A DNA stretch of 64,000 bases from Fen-1308 sp035319185 (GCA_035319185.1 DATHDF010000067.1:12999-76998); one strand, 5' to 3'. Counted from the stretch's first letter, positions 25,893 through 35,337 are shown. Notes: generated by a model not told the origin, from the letters alone. Translations and numbers: made by a program.

Positions 25893-26018
25893 GGCAGGAG
25901 AACGTGCTACTCTCTGGGTCATTGAATCCTAGTTCCAGTATGTTCCCTGCCTCCCAAAGCCATAATAAGTTGATTGGGCCAAGAGCCCTTGTCACGGTGG
26001 AGAATTGGTTGGGAGGCA
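25893..26018 (+). ncRNA. Candidate IS110 bridge RNA (structured region upstream of transposase)
   Basis: Two consecutive stem-loops are readable. Stem 1 pairs GGCAGGAGAAC (25893-25903, one bulged A) with GTTCCCTGCC (25942-25951), and its loop holds a small hairpin (CTGGG/CCTAG). Stem 2 pairs TGCCTCCCAA (25948-25957) with TTGGGAGGCA (26009-26018), with an inner hairpin GGGC-CAAGA-GCCC (25976-25988). The two outer stems share four bases, so they compete at the junction. Group IS110 elements encode a bridge RNA with target-binding and donor-binding loops in the 5' non-coding end, immediately before the recombinase gene, exactly this position. No target or donor pairing has been tested. Confidence 0.5.
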
Positions 26019-26049
26019 TCCTGCCTTATTTAGTAAGGAGGTGCGAGGA

Positions 26050-27236
26050 ATGACTGAGATCTTTGTAGGTGTAGACGCAGCCAAAGAGTATTCGACGGCG
26101 CAAGGAATTGATCGGGACTCCAAGAAACTGTTTTATCTTCGTTTTACGATGGATGCCGTAGGATTTGCCGAGCTCAAGAGGACCATCGTAAAACATGCAG
26201 ACGATCTTGGCAAAGTAACAGTTGCAATGGAATCGACGGGATGTTACCACATCAATCTCTTTTCCTTTCTGTGTTCTGAAGGGATCCGATGTGTTGTTGT
26301 TAATCCGCTTCTGATCACAAATTTCGCCAAGCTGTCGCTGCGTAAGACAAAGACAGATAAGAAGGATGCATTAACAATAGCCCAGTTTCTTGTTGCCAAT
26401 GAAGGATCTCTGCAATCTCAGGCATTATCCCGGGATACACAGGATCTGCGGGACCTTGCCCGGGAAAGGGAAAGCTTAACGATGCTTATAGCCAGTATGA
26501 AGATAGACATTCGGCGATTACTTCAGACTACCTTCCCAGAACTTGAATCTCTTTGTAAGAAGACACTATGCTTCACTTTCTGCAGCGCTTCCCGTCAGCG
26601 AGATTGATCGGAGGGGCAAAGCTAAAGGATATCGACAAGGCGTTAATCTTCCCTGGAGAGGCGCGCAAGCGAGTTCAGGTGACGGCCGAAGAGATAAAGC
26701 GTGCGGCAAAGCGCTCGGTAGCATCAGCCGGTGTTGCCAAGGAGTTGATTTTTTCTGAGAAAGTCGCGACCGTACTTTATCTCCAGGGCAAACAAGAGAA
26801 GATTACAGAAGCCCTGATCGAGGCCTGTGAGGCAATGAGAATAGAGGATCTCGACATAATAAAGTCACTTGATGGAGTTGCCGATATAACTGGTGCTACA
26901 TTCCTTGCAGAACTCGGAGACATATTTAACTTCGGCTCTTACAAGCATGTGATAGCTTTTGCTGGGCTGGATCCCGCGATCTATCAGTCAGGACAACATG
27001 AAGGCAATGGTGGAATATCGAAACGCGGCAATCGGCATCTCAGATGAGTCATCTTCATGATGACCATGTGCGCTGTCCGTAGTGAGAATGTCTTTAAAAC
27101 ATATTTTCTTAGAAGGAAGCAGGAAGGATTGCCACCTATGAAAGCTGTACTTGCCACTGCACATAAGCTTATCAGAGTTGTATTCTCAATGCTTTCAAAA
27201 AGAACAATGTTCAGAAAGGAGGTGCCTGGGGTATAG
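26050..27236 (+). pseudogene. IS110 family transposase, disrupted
   Basis: The N-terminal frame from ATG 26050 carries the RuvC-like DEDD domain: FVGVDAAKE (first Asp), VAMESTGCYH (Glu) and KTDKKDALTIAQF (two Asp). Near 26560 the frame shifts; the C-terminal frame (MLHFLQRFPSARLI onward) continues the protein with the Tnp_20 region ITGATFLAELGDI, AFAGLDPAIYQSGQHEG and SKRGNRHLR. A TGA at 27045-27047 interrupts it, and about 62 further codons remain open to TAG at 27234-27236. Two lesions make it non-functional unless sequence errors are involved. AAGGAGGTGC occurs both before the gene (26035-26044) and near its end (27216-27225). Confidence 0.9.
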
Positions 27237-27266
27237 TTGACTGGAACTCTGCATGTTCAGATCACT

Positions 27267-28490
27267 TCACTCTATCATCGTAAACCGCGGCATCCCTGAA
27301 CCGTAACCGCACAACTCGCCCTTGATCTCAGCCAGCTGCTGGTCGGTAGGTTCGCCGGAAGCGTAGGCATCCTTGAAAAAGTCGCTGCCAGTGCGGGCAA
27401 AGTTTTTCCCGCGGTTGTCCGCAATGTTTTTAAGAGATTGCTCGAGGGTGTTGGCCTGCGGATTGCGGCAGACGTATTTGCGGACCGCCATCAAAACCTG
27501 CCGGTAAACGGGCGGGAACCATTTCTCGGGCTCGGTCTTGTCTCTGCGGTAGAGTTGGAAATTCTTCACGTCCCACCCCTTGGTGCCGTGCTGCATGCGC
27601 AGCTGGACTTCCGGGTCTTCGGCTGTGAATTGCATGGCGTAATCGTAGGCTTCGCGGTCGGAACGGGTTTTCAGCACCATGCAGTCCCAGAAATGCCCGG
27701 CGAGGATCTTGCTGAGTTTGGAGGCGCTATCGGCTTTCCAACCCAAAATGGCCTTGGCACTGACTTCGGCCCTGAACTTTTGGCTTTTCATGATCTCGCA
27801 GCCGTCGATGTAGACCAAACTGGAGGAAAGATCGGACCGCTGCTTTTTTAGCAGGTCGAAGAAGCCGTTGGTGATGCTCAGGTAGTAAACCTTTTTTTCG
27901 TTCTCCCTCACATAAGGAGTCCCGGCAATGACGAAGGGCCTCACGGCTCTGGCTTGCAGGCCGAACTCCTGCTGGATGCGCTGGTCGATGTATCGGTTCA
28001 GGGCTTCCGGTGTCTGGTAGGTCTCAGGAATCCGTTCGCCGGTGGAAAGCAGGTAGGTGCCGTCATCCGAAGCTCCTCCGTGCGTGCTGATATAAATGAC
28101 ACCGGGTGAAGTCAGGCATGCATCGTAAATGGCTTTGACGGTAACTTGCTGGTTGACAAAAGGCTTCCCGCCCAAGAGGGTGTAGCCTGCGGCAGCCGCT
28201 TTTTGTTGAAGACGCGCCAAGAGCGCGTCGTCGTAGGAAAACAGGTTTCCGTCGTCCCGTGGGTCTTGCGGGGCATTGAATGGGGAGAAGAGGGCCATGG
28301 TCTTATGGCTAGGGGCGTCGCCATGTGAAACTGGTTCGGGCTGGTTGACAGTCCACGTAGCAAAACGCATGCTCCGAAGCATTTGGATAACATTTTGTTG
28401 CAGGGGCTGAGCGAACGACGGGCAAACAAACATAACTACCATCCACGACAAGGCAACGATCCCGAGGCTGGCCTTCACGGATTGGTGCAT
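27267..28490 (-). CDS. Secreted caspase-like (clan CD, CHAT-type) cysteine peptidase candidate
   Basis: 407 residues from ATG 28490 (GGGAGG 5 nt upstream; a GTG five codons earlier is less likely). A signal peptide (SLGIVALSWMVVMFVCPSFA) is followed by a domain with GVIYISTHGGASDDGTYLLS near residue 137 and SSLVYIDGCEIMKS near 231. A hydrophobic strand ending in His-Gly and a second strand ending in Asp-Gly-Cys is the spacing of the His/Cys dyad in clan CD peptidases such as CHAT and caspases. No known family name can be given from sequence alone; a catalytically inactive relative is possible. Convergent with the IS110 remnant, which ends 31 nt away. Confidence 0.6.
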   Translation of the reverse strand: MHQSVKASLGIVALSWMVVMFVCPSFAQPLQQNVIQMLRSMRFATWTVNQPEPVSHGDAPSHKTMALFSPFNAPQDPRDDGNLFSYDDALLARLQQKAAAAGYTLLGGKPFVNQQVTVKAIYDACLTSPGVIYISTHGGASDDGTYLLSTGERIPETYQTPEALNRYIDQRIQQEFGLQARAVRPFVIAGTPYVRENEKKVYYLSITNGFFDLLKKQRSDLSSSLVYIDGCEIMKSQKFRAEVSAKAILGWKADSASKLSKILAGHFWDCMVLKTRSDREAYDYAMQFTAEDPEVQLRMQHGTKGWDVKNFQLYRRDKTEPEKWFPPVYRQVLMAVRKYVCRNPQANTLEQSLKNIADNRGKNFARTGSDFFKDAYASGEPTDQQLAEIKGELCGYGSGMPRFTMIE

Positions 28491-28569
28491 ACGGCCTCCC
28501 TTCACGGTAACGCGTTTTTCAGCGGCGAGTGAATCGAGTCCGTTGAAGATAATTGTTCAGCATTTTCAA

Positions 28570-28944
28570 CTACCTCTTTTTTTCATTCACAATAGAAATG
28601 AGTGTGTCACTCCTCATCTTGCCAGTCTTCATATCCCTCCACGGATTCTGAATCGTCACGCTAAGTTTTTTGCTATTCTCAAATTTTGCCCCTTCCTTAT
28701 CCTCGAATAATACTTTCAAGTCTTTTTGGCCTTTGTAATATGCTATAACCTTGGCTATGCTATCATTTGTAAGATATGCTGCACCATCAAGCTTAAGACC
28801 ATCTTTTAGAAACTTTGCAGTCTCAGCATCCGGCTTGGCTCCAGGATAAACCGGAACACTATTTTTATCATCTGCGCAAACTGTCCCAACAATCGCTAAG
28901 AAAAATAGACAAAGTATTAACACAGCAATCTTTTTGTTTGACAT
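28570..28944 (-). CDS. Small secreted protein of unknown function
   Basis: 124 residues from ATG 28944, which has AAGGAG about 9 nt upstream; the frame is open further but without a site. Signal peptide KKIAVLILCLFFLAIVGTVC, cleaved before ADDKN. The mature part begins VPVYPGAKPDAETAKFLKDG and has AKVIAYYKGQKDLKVLFEDK and VTIQNPWRDMKTGKMRSDTL. The VPVYPGA opening and the FxK..Y.xQ middle recall exported proteins of Gram-negative anaerobes that I have seen without assigned function. Isolated gene, 79 nt downstream of the peptidase gene's start region, same strand. Confidence 0.65.
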   Translation of the reverse strand: MSNKKIAVLILCLFFLAIVGTVCADDKNSVPVYPGAKPDAETAKFLKDGLKLDGAAYLTNDSIAKVIAYYKGQKDLKVLFEDKEGAKFENSKKLSVTIQNPWRDMKTGKMRSDTLISIVNEKKR

Positions 28945-29578
28945 GATTATTCTCCTTTTTTTAAGATCTAGCGCCGCTGCTAGCTGGTATTTGAGATCCA
29001 AGTAGTAACGTTTATTGCATGCCTCCTCTGATCTAGCTTTCCTGTAATCTATATTTTGCGTTACCTGCTATAGTTGCTGGATGCATCAATTATAACACCA
29101 CCACTACTAATGGTGCTCTATTAACCTGCCTGTTCATAAAACAGGTGTAATAAGTTGATACCAATTTAACCATAATGGACCTCCTGACTGGTCAACATTA
29201 AAGTTGCGCCCAGAAAAATCGATCAAACCAAGAGGCTACTGATAGCATATGCTTGTGAAATGCGAGTGTTTAGAGTATTTCGGCAGTAGTCGTATCGATC
29301 ATAGCGTTTAGTACAGCACGAATCATGCGCTGTCGATTTATATCAGGTGTGAGAGTTATTTTCGGAAAGCTTACCCTAGTCAATAAATTAGCCCCGCGAT
29401 TTGCAGGTGTTTTTGAGAAGCACGGCCTGTGAATATCTCTTTCTACCTTGATATCTATTCGGAACGGCCAATTCTGAGGATAACTGAGCAAGTCATGCCT
29501 GCGTTCCCGAAAAAGCGGCTCTTTCTGTGAAAGCTGATACAATTAAAAAAGTATCCGATTTCACAGGAGGCCGCTACC
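28945..29578. other. Long intergenic region with small hairpins
   Basis: No gene is supportable in 634 nt. CCTGTT (29129-29134) and AACAGG (29140-29145) form a 6-bp hairpin. An extended -10 element TGATACAAT ends at 29543, 36 nt before the pirin start, but no good -35 box is seen. A 90-codon minus frame (29270-29542) has no ribosome site or known family. Confidence 0.4.
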
Positions 29579-30487
29579 ATGTCGCGAAAAATAAAGAAGG
29601 TGTGGAAAAGCAAGCCCACTATCGAGGGGGCTGGTGTGCATCTCAGGCGCGCCTTTGGCTACTATCAGGTCCCTGAACTGGACCCTTTTCTTCTCCTTGA
29701 TGACTTCCATTCCAGCAATCCCGCCAATTACCTCTCAGGCTTCCCCTGGCATCCCCACCGGGGGATAGAGACAATCACATACGTCCTTCACGGCAAGGTT
29801 GAACATGGCGACAGCATGGGAAACAGCGGCGTTATCTCTCCCGGAGATGTGCAGTGGATGACGGCGGGAAGCGGCATCATTCACCAGGAAATGCCGAAAG
29901 GAGACACGGGCAGTCTTCTCTGGGGATTCCAGCTCTGGGCAAACCTTCCCGCAAAAGACAAGATGATGGATCCGCGCTATCGAGGCATAACATCCGATGA
30001 GATTCCGGAAAAAACACTGGCATCAGGTGCCAGAGTGAAGGTCATATGCGGTCGAATCGATGGAGTCACCGGACCTGTGCAGGACATTATCACAGAGCCC
30101 GAGTATATCGACGTCTCAATGCCTGCCGGAACGACCTTCGTCCATGCGGCGACCTCGGGTCACACTGTCTTTGCCTACGTGATCGATGGAAGCGCTTTTT
30201 TCGACGAAGAGCGGAATCCGTTCGCACATGAGATGATAGGCAATAATTATTTTGATTTCAAGAGAGAATGCAGGTTCGGCGCTGAAACCCTTGTTCTTTA
30301 CGAGCCCGACGGCAATGAAGTTGCGATCACGACGGAGGACTCGCCGGTGAGATTTCTTCTGGTTTCAGGCAGGCCGATTGGAGAACCTGTAGCCTGGTAC
30401 GGCCCTATAGTAATGAATACCCAGGAGGAACTGCAAATTGCCTTTGATGAATTCGAAAGAGGCACATTTGTAAAATACGGTCACTGA
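29579..30487 (+). CDS. Pirin family protein
   Basis: 302 residues with AGGAGG 9 nt before the ATG. The metal-binding cupin core FPWHPHRGIETITYVLHGKV and EHGDSMGNSGVISPGDVQWM, then AGSGIIHQEMP, contain the three His and one Glu characteristic of pirins. The remaining parts (LWGFQLWANLPAKDKM; VLYEPDGNEVAITTEDSPVR; EPVAWYGPIVMNTQEE) are the second cupin domain. Bacterial pirins include quercetinase and redox-sensing regulators; which applies here is unknown. It stands alone, followed by a convergent tRNA gene. Confidence 0.95.
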   Translation: MSRKIKKVWKSKPTIEGAGVHLRRAFGYYQVPELDPFLLLDDFHSSNPANYLSGFPWHPHRGIETITYVLHGKVEHGDSMGNSGVISPGDVQWMTAGSGIIHQEMPKGDTGSLLWGFQLWANLPAKDKMMDPRYRGITSDEIPEKTLASGARVKVICGRIDGVTGPVQDIITEPEYIDVSMPAGTTFVHAATSGHTVFAYVIDGSAFFDEERNPFAHEMIGNNYFDFKRECRFGAETLVLYEPDGNEVAITTEDSPVRFLLVSGRPIGEPVAWYGPIVMNTQEELQIAFDEFERGTFVKYGH

Positions 30488-30505
30488 TGGGCACAAAGAA
30501 AAAAT

Positions 30506-30581
30506 TGGTGGCGGTGCAGGGATTTGAACCCCGGACACTGCGAATATGAGTCGCATGCTCTACCAACTGAGCTACACCGCC
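30506..30581 (-). tRNA. tRNA-Met (CAT anticodon)
   Basis: A complete 76-nt cloverleaf on the minus strand, CCA encoded. Acceptor GGCGGTG pairs with CACCGCC; D arm GCTC...GAGC; anticodon stem TGCGA/TCGCA with loop CTCATAT giving anticodon CAT; T arm CGGGG-TTCAAAT-CCCTG. The stem pattern resembles elongator tRNA-Met more than initiator (a Watson-Crick 1-72 pair is present). CAT can also mark tRNA-Ile2 with lysidine-modified C34, and the anticodon stem does share bases with it, so that remains possible. Confidence 0.9.
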
Positions 30582-30963
30582 GTCGGAAGGATTAGTATAT
30601 CAAAGAGGGTCTGTATCAGGCAACTGGCACCGCCCGCCCATTGAGTTTCCAGACTCTGTCTTTATTTTACATCCGCCATTGCCAAATAAAGGAAACCGCT
30701 ATACGCTTTACGCACTTTCCACAATTGCAAGTATTCATAAAAGTTAGTACCATCTCCGTAAAAGCAGGGGTTTCCCGCAGACCTGATCTGTCCTGACCTC
30801 CGATGCAATCGCGCGGGTCGATTACTCCGCGCATCGTGTAAAAACTTCCTGTCGGACGCCGAAGGTGAATATTTTTCATTCGGCAGATGCAAGAGCGGGG
30901 CACTGCCCGCCGCAATATGAATGTGAATACCTCGGTGCGGGTATGCACGAGAAGGAGGGCAAC
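30582..30963. other. Intergenic region upstream of DUF6345 gene
   Basis: Between the tRNA and the caspase-like gene. No RNA or coding frame is convincing; two overlapping minus frames (30662-30948) lack ribosome sites. The end carries GGAGG for the next gene. Confidence 0.4.
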
Positions 30964-32577
30964 ATGAGATTTACGCGGATGCAGCTGTCAGAGCCTTTCG
31001 CCGAGGCTGCCGAGGCGAAACTGAAAGGCATCAAAGCGGTGATCGCCGGCTCGAACGATTTCTACGGCGCCAACAGCCTGGAACATTTTTCGAGCGCAAG
31101 CGGGCTCACTTACACTCATGAAGATGCTCAGGGATTCCTTGATTATCCCACCTCTTTCCCCGGAAAGGCGGCAAATTTCTGGCTCAGGGACGCCGGGGTC
31201 AAGGTCTGGGAATATGAGGAGACGTACGATAACTGGCAGGACACCTATGGCATGGATTCGGTCATGGTATTCTATCACTCCGGCCACGGCAATATGGATT
31301 CCAACGGGATCTTTCAGGCGCCGCTCGGTGCAAAATGGGACAACAGGGATTGGATATATTCCAACAACATGGCTTTTGCGAATGAGGAGCTGCGGTATCT
31401 CTTCTGGTCCACATGTTTTTCGCTGCGCGTATCAGGACCAGACAATCCGGTCAGGACATGGTGGGAGCCGAACAAAGGCGGGCTAAGGATGCTCTTTGGT
31501 TATGAGACAACCAGCATGGATGATCCCAATTACGGCAAATACTTCTGGGACGAATGGAACAAGGGCAAGACTTTTGCACGGGCCTTTCTGGACGCGAGCT
31601 GGCGCATAAGCCATAGCCAGGTGCCGGTCGCCATGGCCGTCGGGTCAAGTCAGGCTGATGCGATAAGCCGACTGAATACCGAGAGATATTTCACGAAAAA
31701 CCCTGTGACGAAGGGCTGGTATCAGTGGCAGTGGATAGGCAGCCTGCCGAACAGAAGCTTCTCTTACAGAAACGACGCTCCAAGGGGACTGAACGCGATC
31801 ATATTGGACTGCAGACTCTTCACCGACGAGAGGATATCGAAGATCGCCCAGACGATCGGATTCACAAAGAAGAGTTCGGAGACCATAGAACTCGACGAAG
31901 CGGGCAACAGAACCATCAACCACAAAAAAATGCAGCTCAGTCTTAATTCGAACGGAGCCCTGAATCTGCATTTCGGCAGGATCCCCTCGGAAAATCCAAA
32001 ACTGCTGGATGAAGCCAGGGCGATCAAGATTGCGCAGAAGCTCATTCGCGAACTCGATTTCGATAAGGACATCGAACTGAAACTGGGGAATATCAGGCAC
32101 CGTTTTACTGCAGGCGGCACACAGGAAGGCAGCGGTCAGATCGAGGGGCCGTCAGCAATCGAGACTATCGTGCAATTCAGGCAATGCCATAAAGGCGTGG
32201 AAAGCGTGAATTCCGATCACGGCCTCATTGCCATTTGCATCGACAACGACGGTGAGATTATGAATATTTATAACAGCACAAAACTGATCCTCGGTGAATC
32301 TTCGACACCCAGATCCATAATCCCGTCTCCGCCAGACGGGCACCAGGATAGGGTTGATGACCCGGACAGACAGTTCATGAAAGCGATCAACGGCCTGCTT
32401 AACAGAAGCGGCAATTCACATGAGCGCACGCACGGCAAGGCCGAAGTGCTTCGCGAAAAACTCGGATACGATTTTTCTGCAACAATAGGTCCGGTAGTTC
32501 GCCAGAGGGATGTCGACCTTACCATGTCGAATAGCCTGAAAAAACGCTATAAGATCAGACTGAGAGTGATGGGATAG
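30964..32577 (+). CDS. DUF6345-like caspase-fold protein with C-terminal extension
   Basis: 537 residues from ATG 30964, preceded by GGAGG 6 nt upstream; longer frames start in non-coding sequence. The N-terminal third has FYGANSLEHF, the strand VMVFYHSGHGN near residue 104 (candidate catalytic His) and ELRYLFWSTCFSLRV near 149 (candidate Cys), with a following GLRMLFGYETTS. Two strands ending in HG and xxC are the clan CD peptidase signature, as in DUF6345 proteins. The C-terminal part (KIAQTIGFTKKS; ARAIKIAQKLIRELDFDK; HGLIAICIDNDGEIMNIYNS) resembles a PepSY-like/beta domain but is unassigned. No signal peptide. Cytoplasmic, function unknown. Convergent with the ATPase gene, 3 nt apart. Confidence 0.65.
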   Translation: MRFTRMQLSEPFAEAAEAKLKGIKAVIAGSNDFYGANSLEHFSSASGLTYTHEDAQGFLDYPTSFPGKAANFWLRDAGVKVWEYEETYDNWQDTYGMDSVMVFYHSGHGNMDSNGIFQAPLGAKWDNRDWIYSNNMAFANEELRYLFWSTCFSLRVSGPDNPVRTWWEPNKGGLRMLFGYETTSMDDPNYGKYFWDEWNKGKTFARAFLDASWRISHSQVPVAMAVGSSQADAISRLNTERYFTKNPVTKGWYQWQWIGSLPNRSFSYRNDAPRGLNAIILDCRLFTDERISKIAQTIGFTKKSSETIELDEAGNRTINHKKMQLSLNSNGALNLHFGRIPSENPKLLDEARAIKIAQKLIRELDFDKDIELKLGNIRHRFTAGGTQEGSGQIEGPSAIETIVQFRQCHKGVESVNSDHGLIAICIDNDGEIMNIYNSTKLILGESSTPRSIIPSPPDGHQDRVDDPDRQFMKAINGLLNRSGNSHERTHGKAEVLREKLGYDFSATIGPVVRQRDVDLTMSNSLKKRYKIRLRVMG

Positions 32578-32580
32578 GAT

Positions 32581-35262
32581 TCAGGCGTCCGTCGGGCTAT
32601 GTGCCCGGCGGGCGCTCGAATAGTGCTGAAACCGCCTCTTTGCGAATTTCTCGATTTCGACCGCGCAGAACACCACCGCCGACATTGCGATCACGAATAC
32701 CAGCTCGCCCGCGGCAAGAGGCTGCGTTCCGAAAATAGGGTTTAGAAACGGAACATAAACAACAGCCATTTGGAGTACAAAGGTTATTGCAACCGCACCG
32801 AGCAGATACTTATTAGACAATAGTCCTATTTTGAACAATGATTCGCGCTCCGATCTTATGGCAAGGCAATGACCGAGCTGTGTTAGACAAAGCATCGTGA
32901 ATACCATGGACTGCCAGTGTCCGTTTCCGTTCCTGATCGCCCATGCCTGAACAAAAAGTGCGGTAAAGGCCATCAGGAGCCCCACCCATATCGCATGTAC
33001 GCCCAGACCGCCCGCAAATATGCTTTCCCGCGGCGGCCTGGGCGGGCGTTTCATGACATTGCCTTCTGCAGGCTCGCCGGAAAGTGCCAATGCCGGTAGT
33101 CCGTCGGTAACCAGGTTGATCCAAAGTATTTGAACAGGCAGAAGAGGTATCGGCATTTCGAAAAAGGGTGCCAAAAACAACGTCAATATTTCACCGGAAT
33201 TTGTAGTAAGCAGGTACTTAATGAACTTGCGGATATTATCATATATCTTTCTCCCTTCGCGGACGGCATTCACAATCGTTGCGAAATTGTCGTCCAGAAG
33301 AACCATATGGGCGGCCTGTTTTGCGACGTCGCTCCCGGTAATGCCCATCGCAATGCCTATATCGGCCCTCTTCAGGGCAGGCGCATCATTGACACCGTCA
33401 CCGGTCATGGCGACAAACTGGCCCCGGTCCTGCAGCGCCCGAACGATACTCAGCTTCTGTTCAGGAGAGACCCTAGCATAAACCTTCACATACTCGACCT
33501 TATCTTTAAATTCGGCCTGGGAAAGCCTCTGCAGTTCGGGACCGGTCATAGCAGCTTCCTTGCCGTCAATAATACCTATCTTCCTTGCGACCGCAACGGC
33601 AGTCAGGGGATGGTCGCCGGTGATCATAACCGGCCTTATCCCGGCAGATTTGCATACGGCCACGGCCTCCTGAGCTTCCTTTCTGGGCGGGTCCATCATG
33701 CCCACAAGCCCAAGAAAGGTAAGACCTGTCTCCAGATTATGCGGTGAGATATCCTGAGGGGCCTCTTCCCAGGACTTCATGGCAATTCCGACAACCCTCA
33801 ATCCTTCCGAGGTCATTGCTTCGTTGACTGACCGGATGGCCTCGCGATCAATCTCACGCAAGCCTGCAGACGTCAGCACATTAATGATTCTGTCGATCAG
33901 GATATCGATTGCGCCCTTAGTGTAGGAGACAAAGGCACTGTTGCCGTAGTGGTGAAGAGTGGTCATGCATTTTCGTTCCGATGAGAATGGAATTTCTGCA
34001 ACCCTTTTCAATCTCGATTCGAGTTCTGCCCTGGAAAAACCGTATCGCCGCGCCATCTCACATAAGGCAACCTCGGTGGAGTCACCGCTGAATTCGCCTG
34101 ATGCCGCCTGGCGCACATCATTACTGAGAGCAAGCGCTGTAAACAGAGCCGCGAATGGGGCCTGAATCTGATTGTCTATCTTAGCTGTCTGGTCAACCGG
34201 ATTTGCAGGCGCATCTGCAGGCTGAGCAGCGCCGTCGCAGTAGATTCTGGAGACCTCCATCCTGTTCAAAGTTATTGTGCCGGTCTTATCGGAACATATA
34301 TAGGTAACAGCGCCTAGTGTTTCCACTGCCAGCAGTTTCCTTATCAGTGCGTTCTGCCCCATAAGCTTCCTGGCCCCCAGAGCCAGCGAGACTGTTATTA
34401 CAGCCGGAAGCGCCTCGGGAATGGCTGCAACCGCCAGTGATATCGAGGTCAGGAGCATCAGGAAAAATGGCTCGCCTCTTATGATGCCGATCGCCAGAAT
34501 CATCGCACATATTACCAGCACAGCCACGGACAATTTTTTACTGAACACGGAAAGTCTTTTCTGAAGCGGCGTTTTGACTTCTTCTTCCCTTGCCAGCATG
34601 GCGGCGATCTTGCCGAACTGCGTATGCATTCCCGTTGCGATCACGATTGCCGTTCCGCGTCCATAAGTGACCACCGTTCCCTGATACGCCATATTCTTTC
34701 TGTCGGGCAGCGACAGGAGATGGTCTTGCAGCACATCTGCATTCTTTTCAACAGGGACTGACTCTCCAGTCAACGCCGATTCGTCGGCCAGCAGCACGGC
34801 TGTTTCGATCAGCCTGCAATCCGCCGGGACAATGTCTCCGGCCACCAGCAGAATGATATCGCCCGGCACGAGCATGGCTGCCGGTATTTCCGACTCCAGC
34901 CCGTCTCTCCTTACCCTGGCAGAGGGAGCGGTCATGCGCCTGAGTACTGCAATCGCCTTTTCGGCCCTGTACTCCTGCACAAACCCGATAGCTGCGTTCA
35001 TGATTACTATTACGATAATTGTGATGGTGTCTGCTGCTTCTCCGATGAACCAGGATATTACTGCAGCCGAAAGCAGGACGATTATCATGAAATCGTTGAA
35101 CTGATCCAGAAGCATCAGGAAAGGCGGCTTGCGGCGTTTTTCCGTAATCACATTGGAACCATGGACGCCGAGCCTGCGGCCTGCCTCAGCAGCAGTGAGC
35201 CCATTGACGGAGCTCTGCTCTTCCTGCAGGACTGCTTCGGCGCTTTTTTCATGCCATTGCAT
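32581..35262 (-). CDS. P-type cation ATPase (P2A Ca2+/Mn2+-like)
   Basis: 893 residues with all P-type landmarks: actuator ADESALTGESVPVEK, transmembrane 4 VAAIPEALPAVITVSL, phosphorylation site CSDKTGTITLNRMEV near 324, nucleotide-domain VSYTKGAID, and hinge MTGDGVNDAPALKRAD near 620. An N-terminal cation-ATPase domain (WHEKSAEAVLQEEQSSVNGL with GLTAAEAGRRL) and C-terminal cluster of helices complete it. PEALP in helix 4 and overall length point to the PMR1/SERCA-like P2A group, exporting Ca2+ (or Mn2+) from the cytoplasm. It is last of the minus-strand series; the BPL_N gene lies 75 nt upstream across a hairpin, so it probably has its own promoter. Confidence 0.93.
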   Translation of the reverse strand: MQWHEKSAEAVLQEEQSSVNGLTAAEAGRRLGVHGSNVITEKRRKPPFLMLLDQFNDFMIIVLLSAAVISWFIGEAADTITIIVIVIMNAAIGFVQEYRAEKAIAVLRRMTAPSARVRRDGLESEIPAAMLVPGDIILLVAGDIVPADCRLIETAVLLADESALTGESVPVEKNADVLQDHLLSLPDRKNMAYQGTVVTYGRGTAIVIATGMHTQFGKIAAMLAREEEVKTPLQKRLSVFSKKLSVAVLVICAMILAIGIIRGEPFFLMLLTSISLAVAAIPEALPAVITVSLALGARKLMGQNALIRKLLAVETLGAVTYICSDKTGTITLNRMEVSRIYCDGAAQPADAPANPVDQTAKIDNQIQAPFAALFTALALSNDVRQAASGEFSGDSTEVALCEMARRYGFSRAELESRLKRVAEIPFSSERKCMTTLHHYGNSAFVSYTKGAIDILIDRIINVLTSAGLREIDREAIRSVNEAMTSEGLRVVGIAMKSWEEAPQDISPHNLETGLTFLGLVGMMDPPRKEAQEAVAVCKSAGIRPVMITGDHPLTAVAVARKIGIIDGKEAAMTGPELQRLSQAEFKDKVEYVKVYARVSPEQKLSIVRALQDRGQFVAMTGDGVNDAPALKRADIGIAMGITGSDVAKQAAHMVLLDDNFATIVNAVREGRKIYDNIRKFIKYLLTTNSGEILTLFLAPFFEMPIPLLPVQILWINLVTDGLPALALSGEPAEGNVMKRPPRPPRESIFAGGLGVHAIWVGLLMAFTALFVQAWAIRNGNGHWQSMVFTMLCLTQLGHCLAIRSERESLFKIGLLSNKYLLGAVAITFVLQMAVVYVPFLNPIFGTQPLAAGELVFVIAMSAVVFCAVEIEKFAKRRFQHYSSARRAHSPTDA

Positions 35263-35294
35263 ACAACAGCTCCGGGAATCGGTCTGAATTCAGC

Positions 35295-35318
35295 CGGCTG
35301 CAGAATTCCGTGCAGCCG
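35295..35318 (-). terminator. Stable hairpin between BPL_N and P-type ATPase genes
   Basis: CGGCTGCA (35295-35302) and TGCAGCCG (35311-35318) form a perfect 8-bp stem with an 8-nt loop, in the 75-nt gap after the BPL_N stop on the minus strand. No T-run follows, so intrinsic termination is uncertain; it may be an mRNA 3'-end stabiliser. Confidence 0.4.
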
Positions 35319-35337
35319 CCCGGCTGATTATAGATTA

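Noticed and set aside
25789..26019. 76-residue minus-strand frame upstream of the IS110 gene
   Set aside because: It is antisense to the structured candidate bridge RNA and has no ribosome site or family.
29270..29542. 90-residue minus-strand frame upstream of pirin
   Set aside because: No clear ribosome site and no recognised family; composition not convincing.
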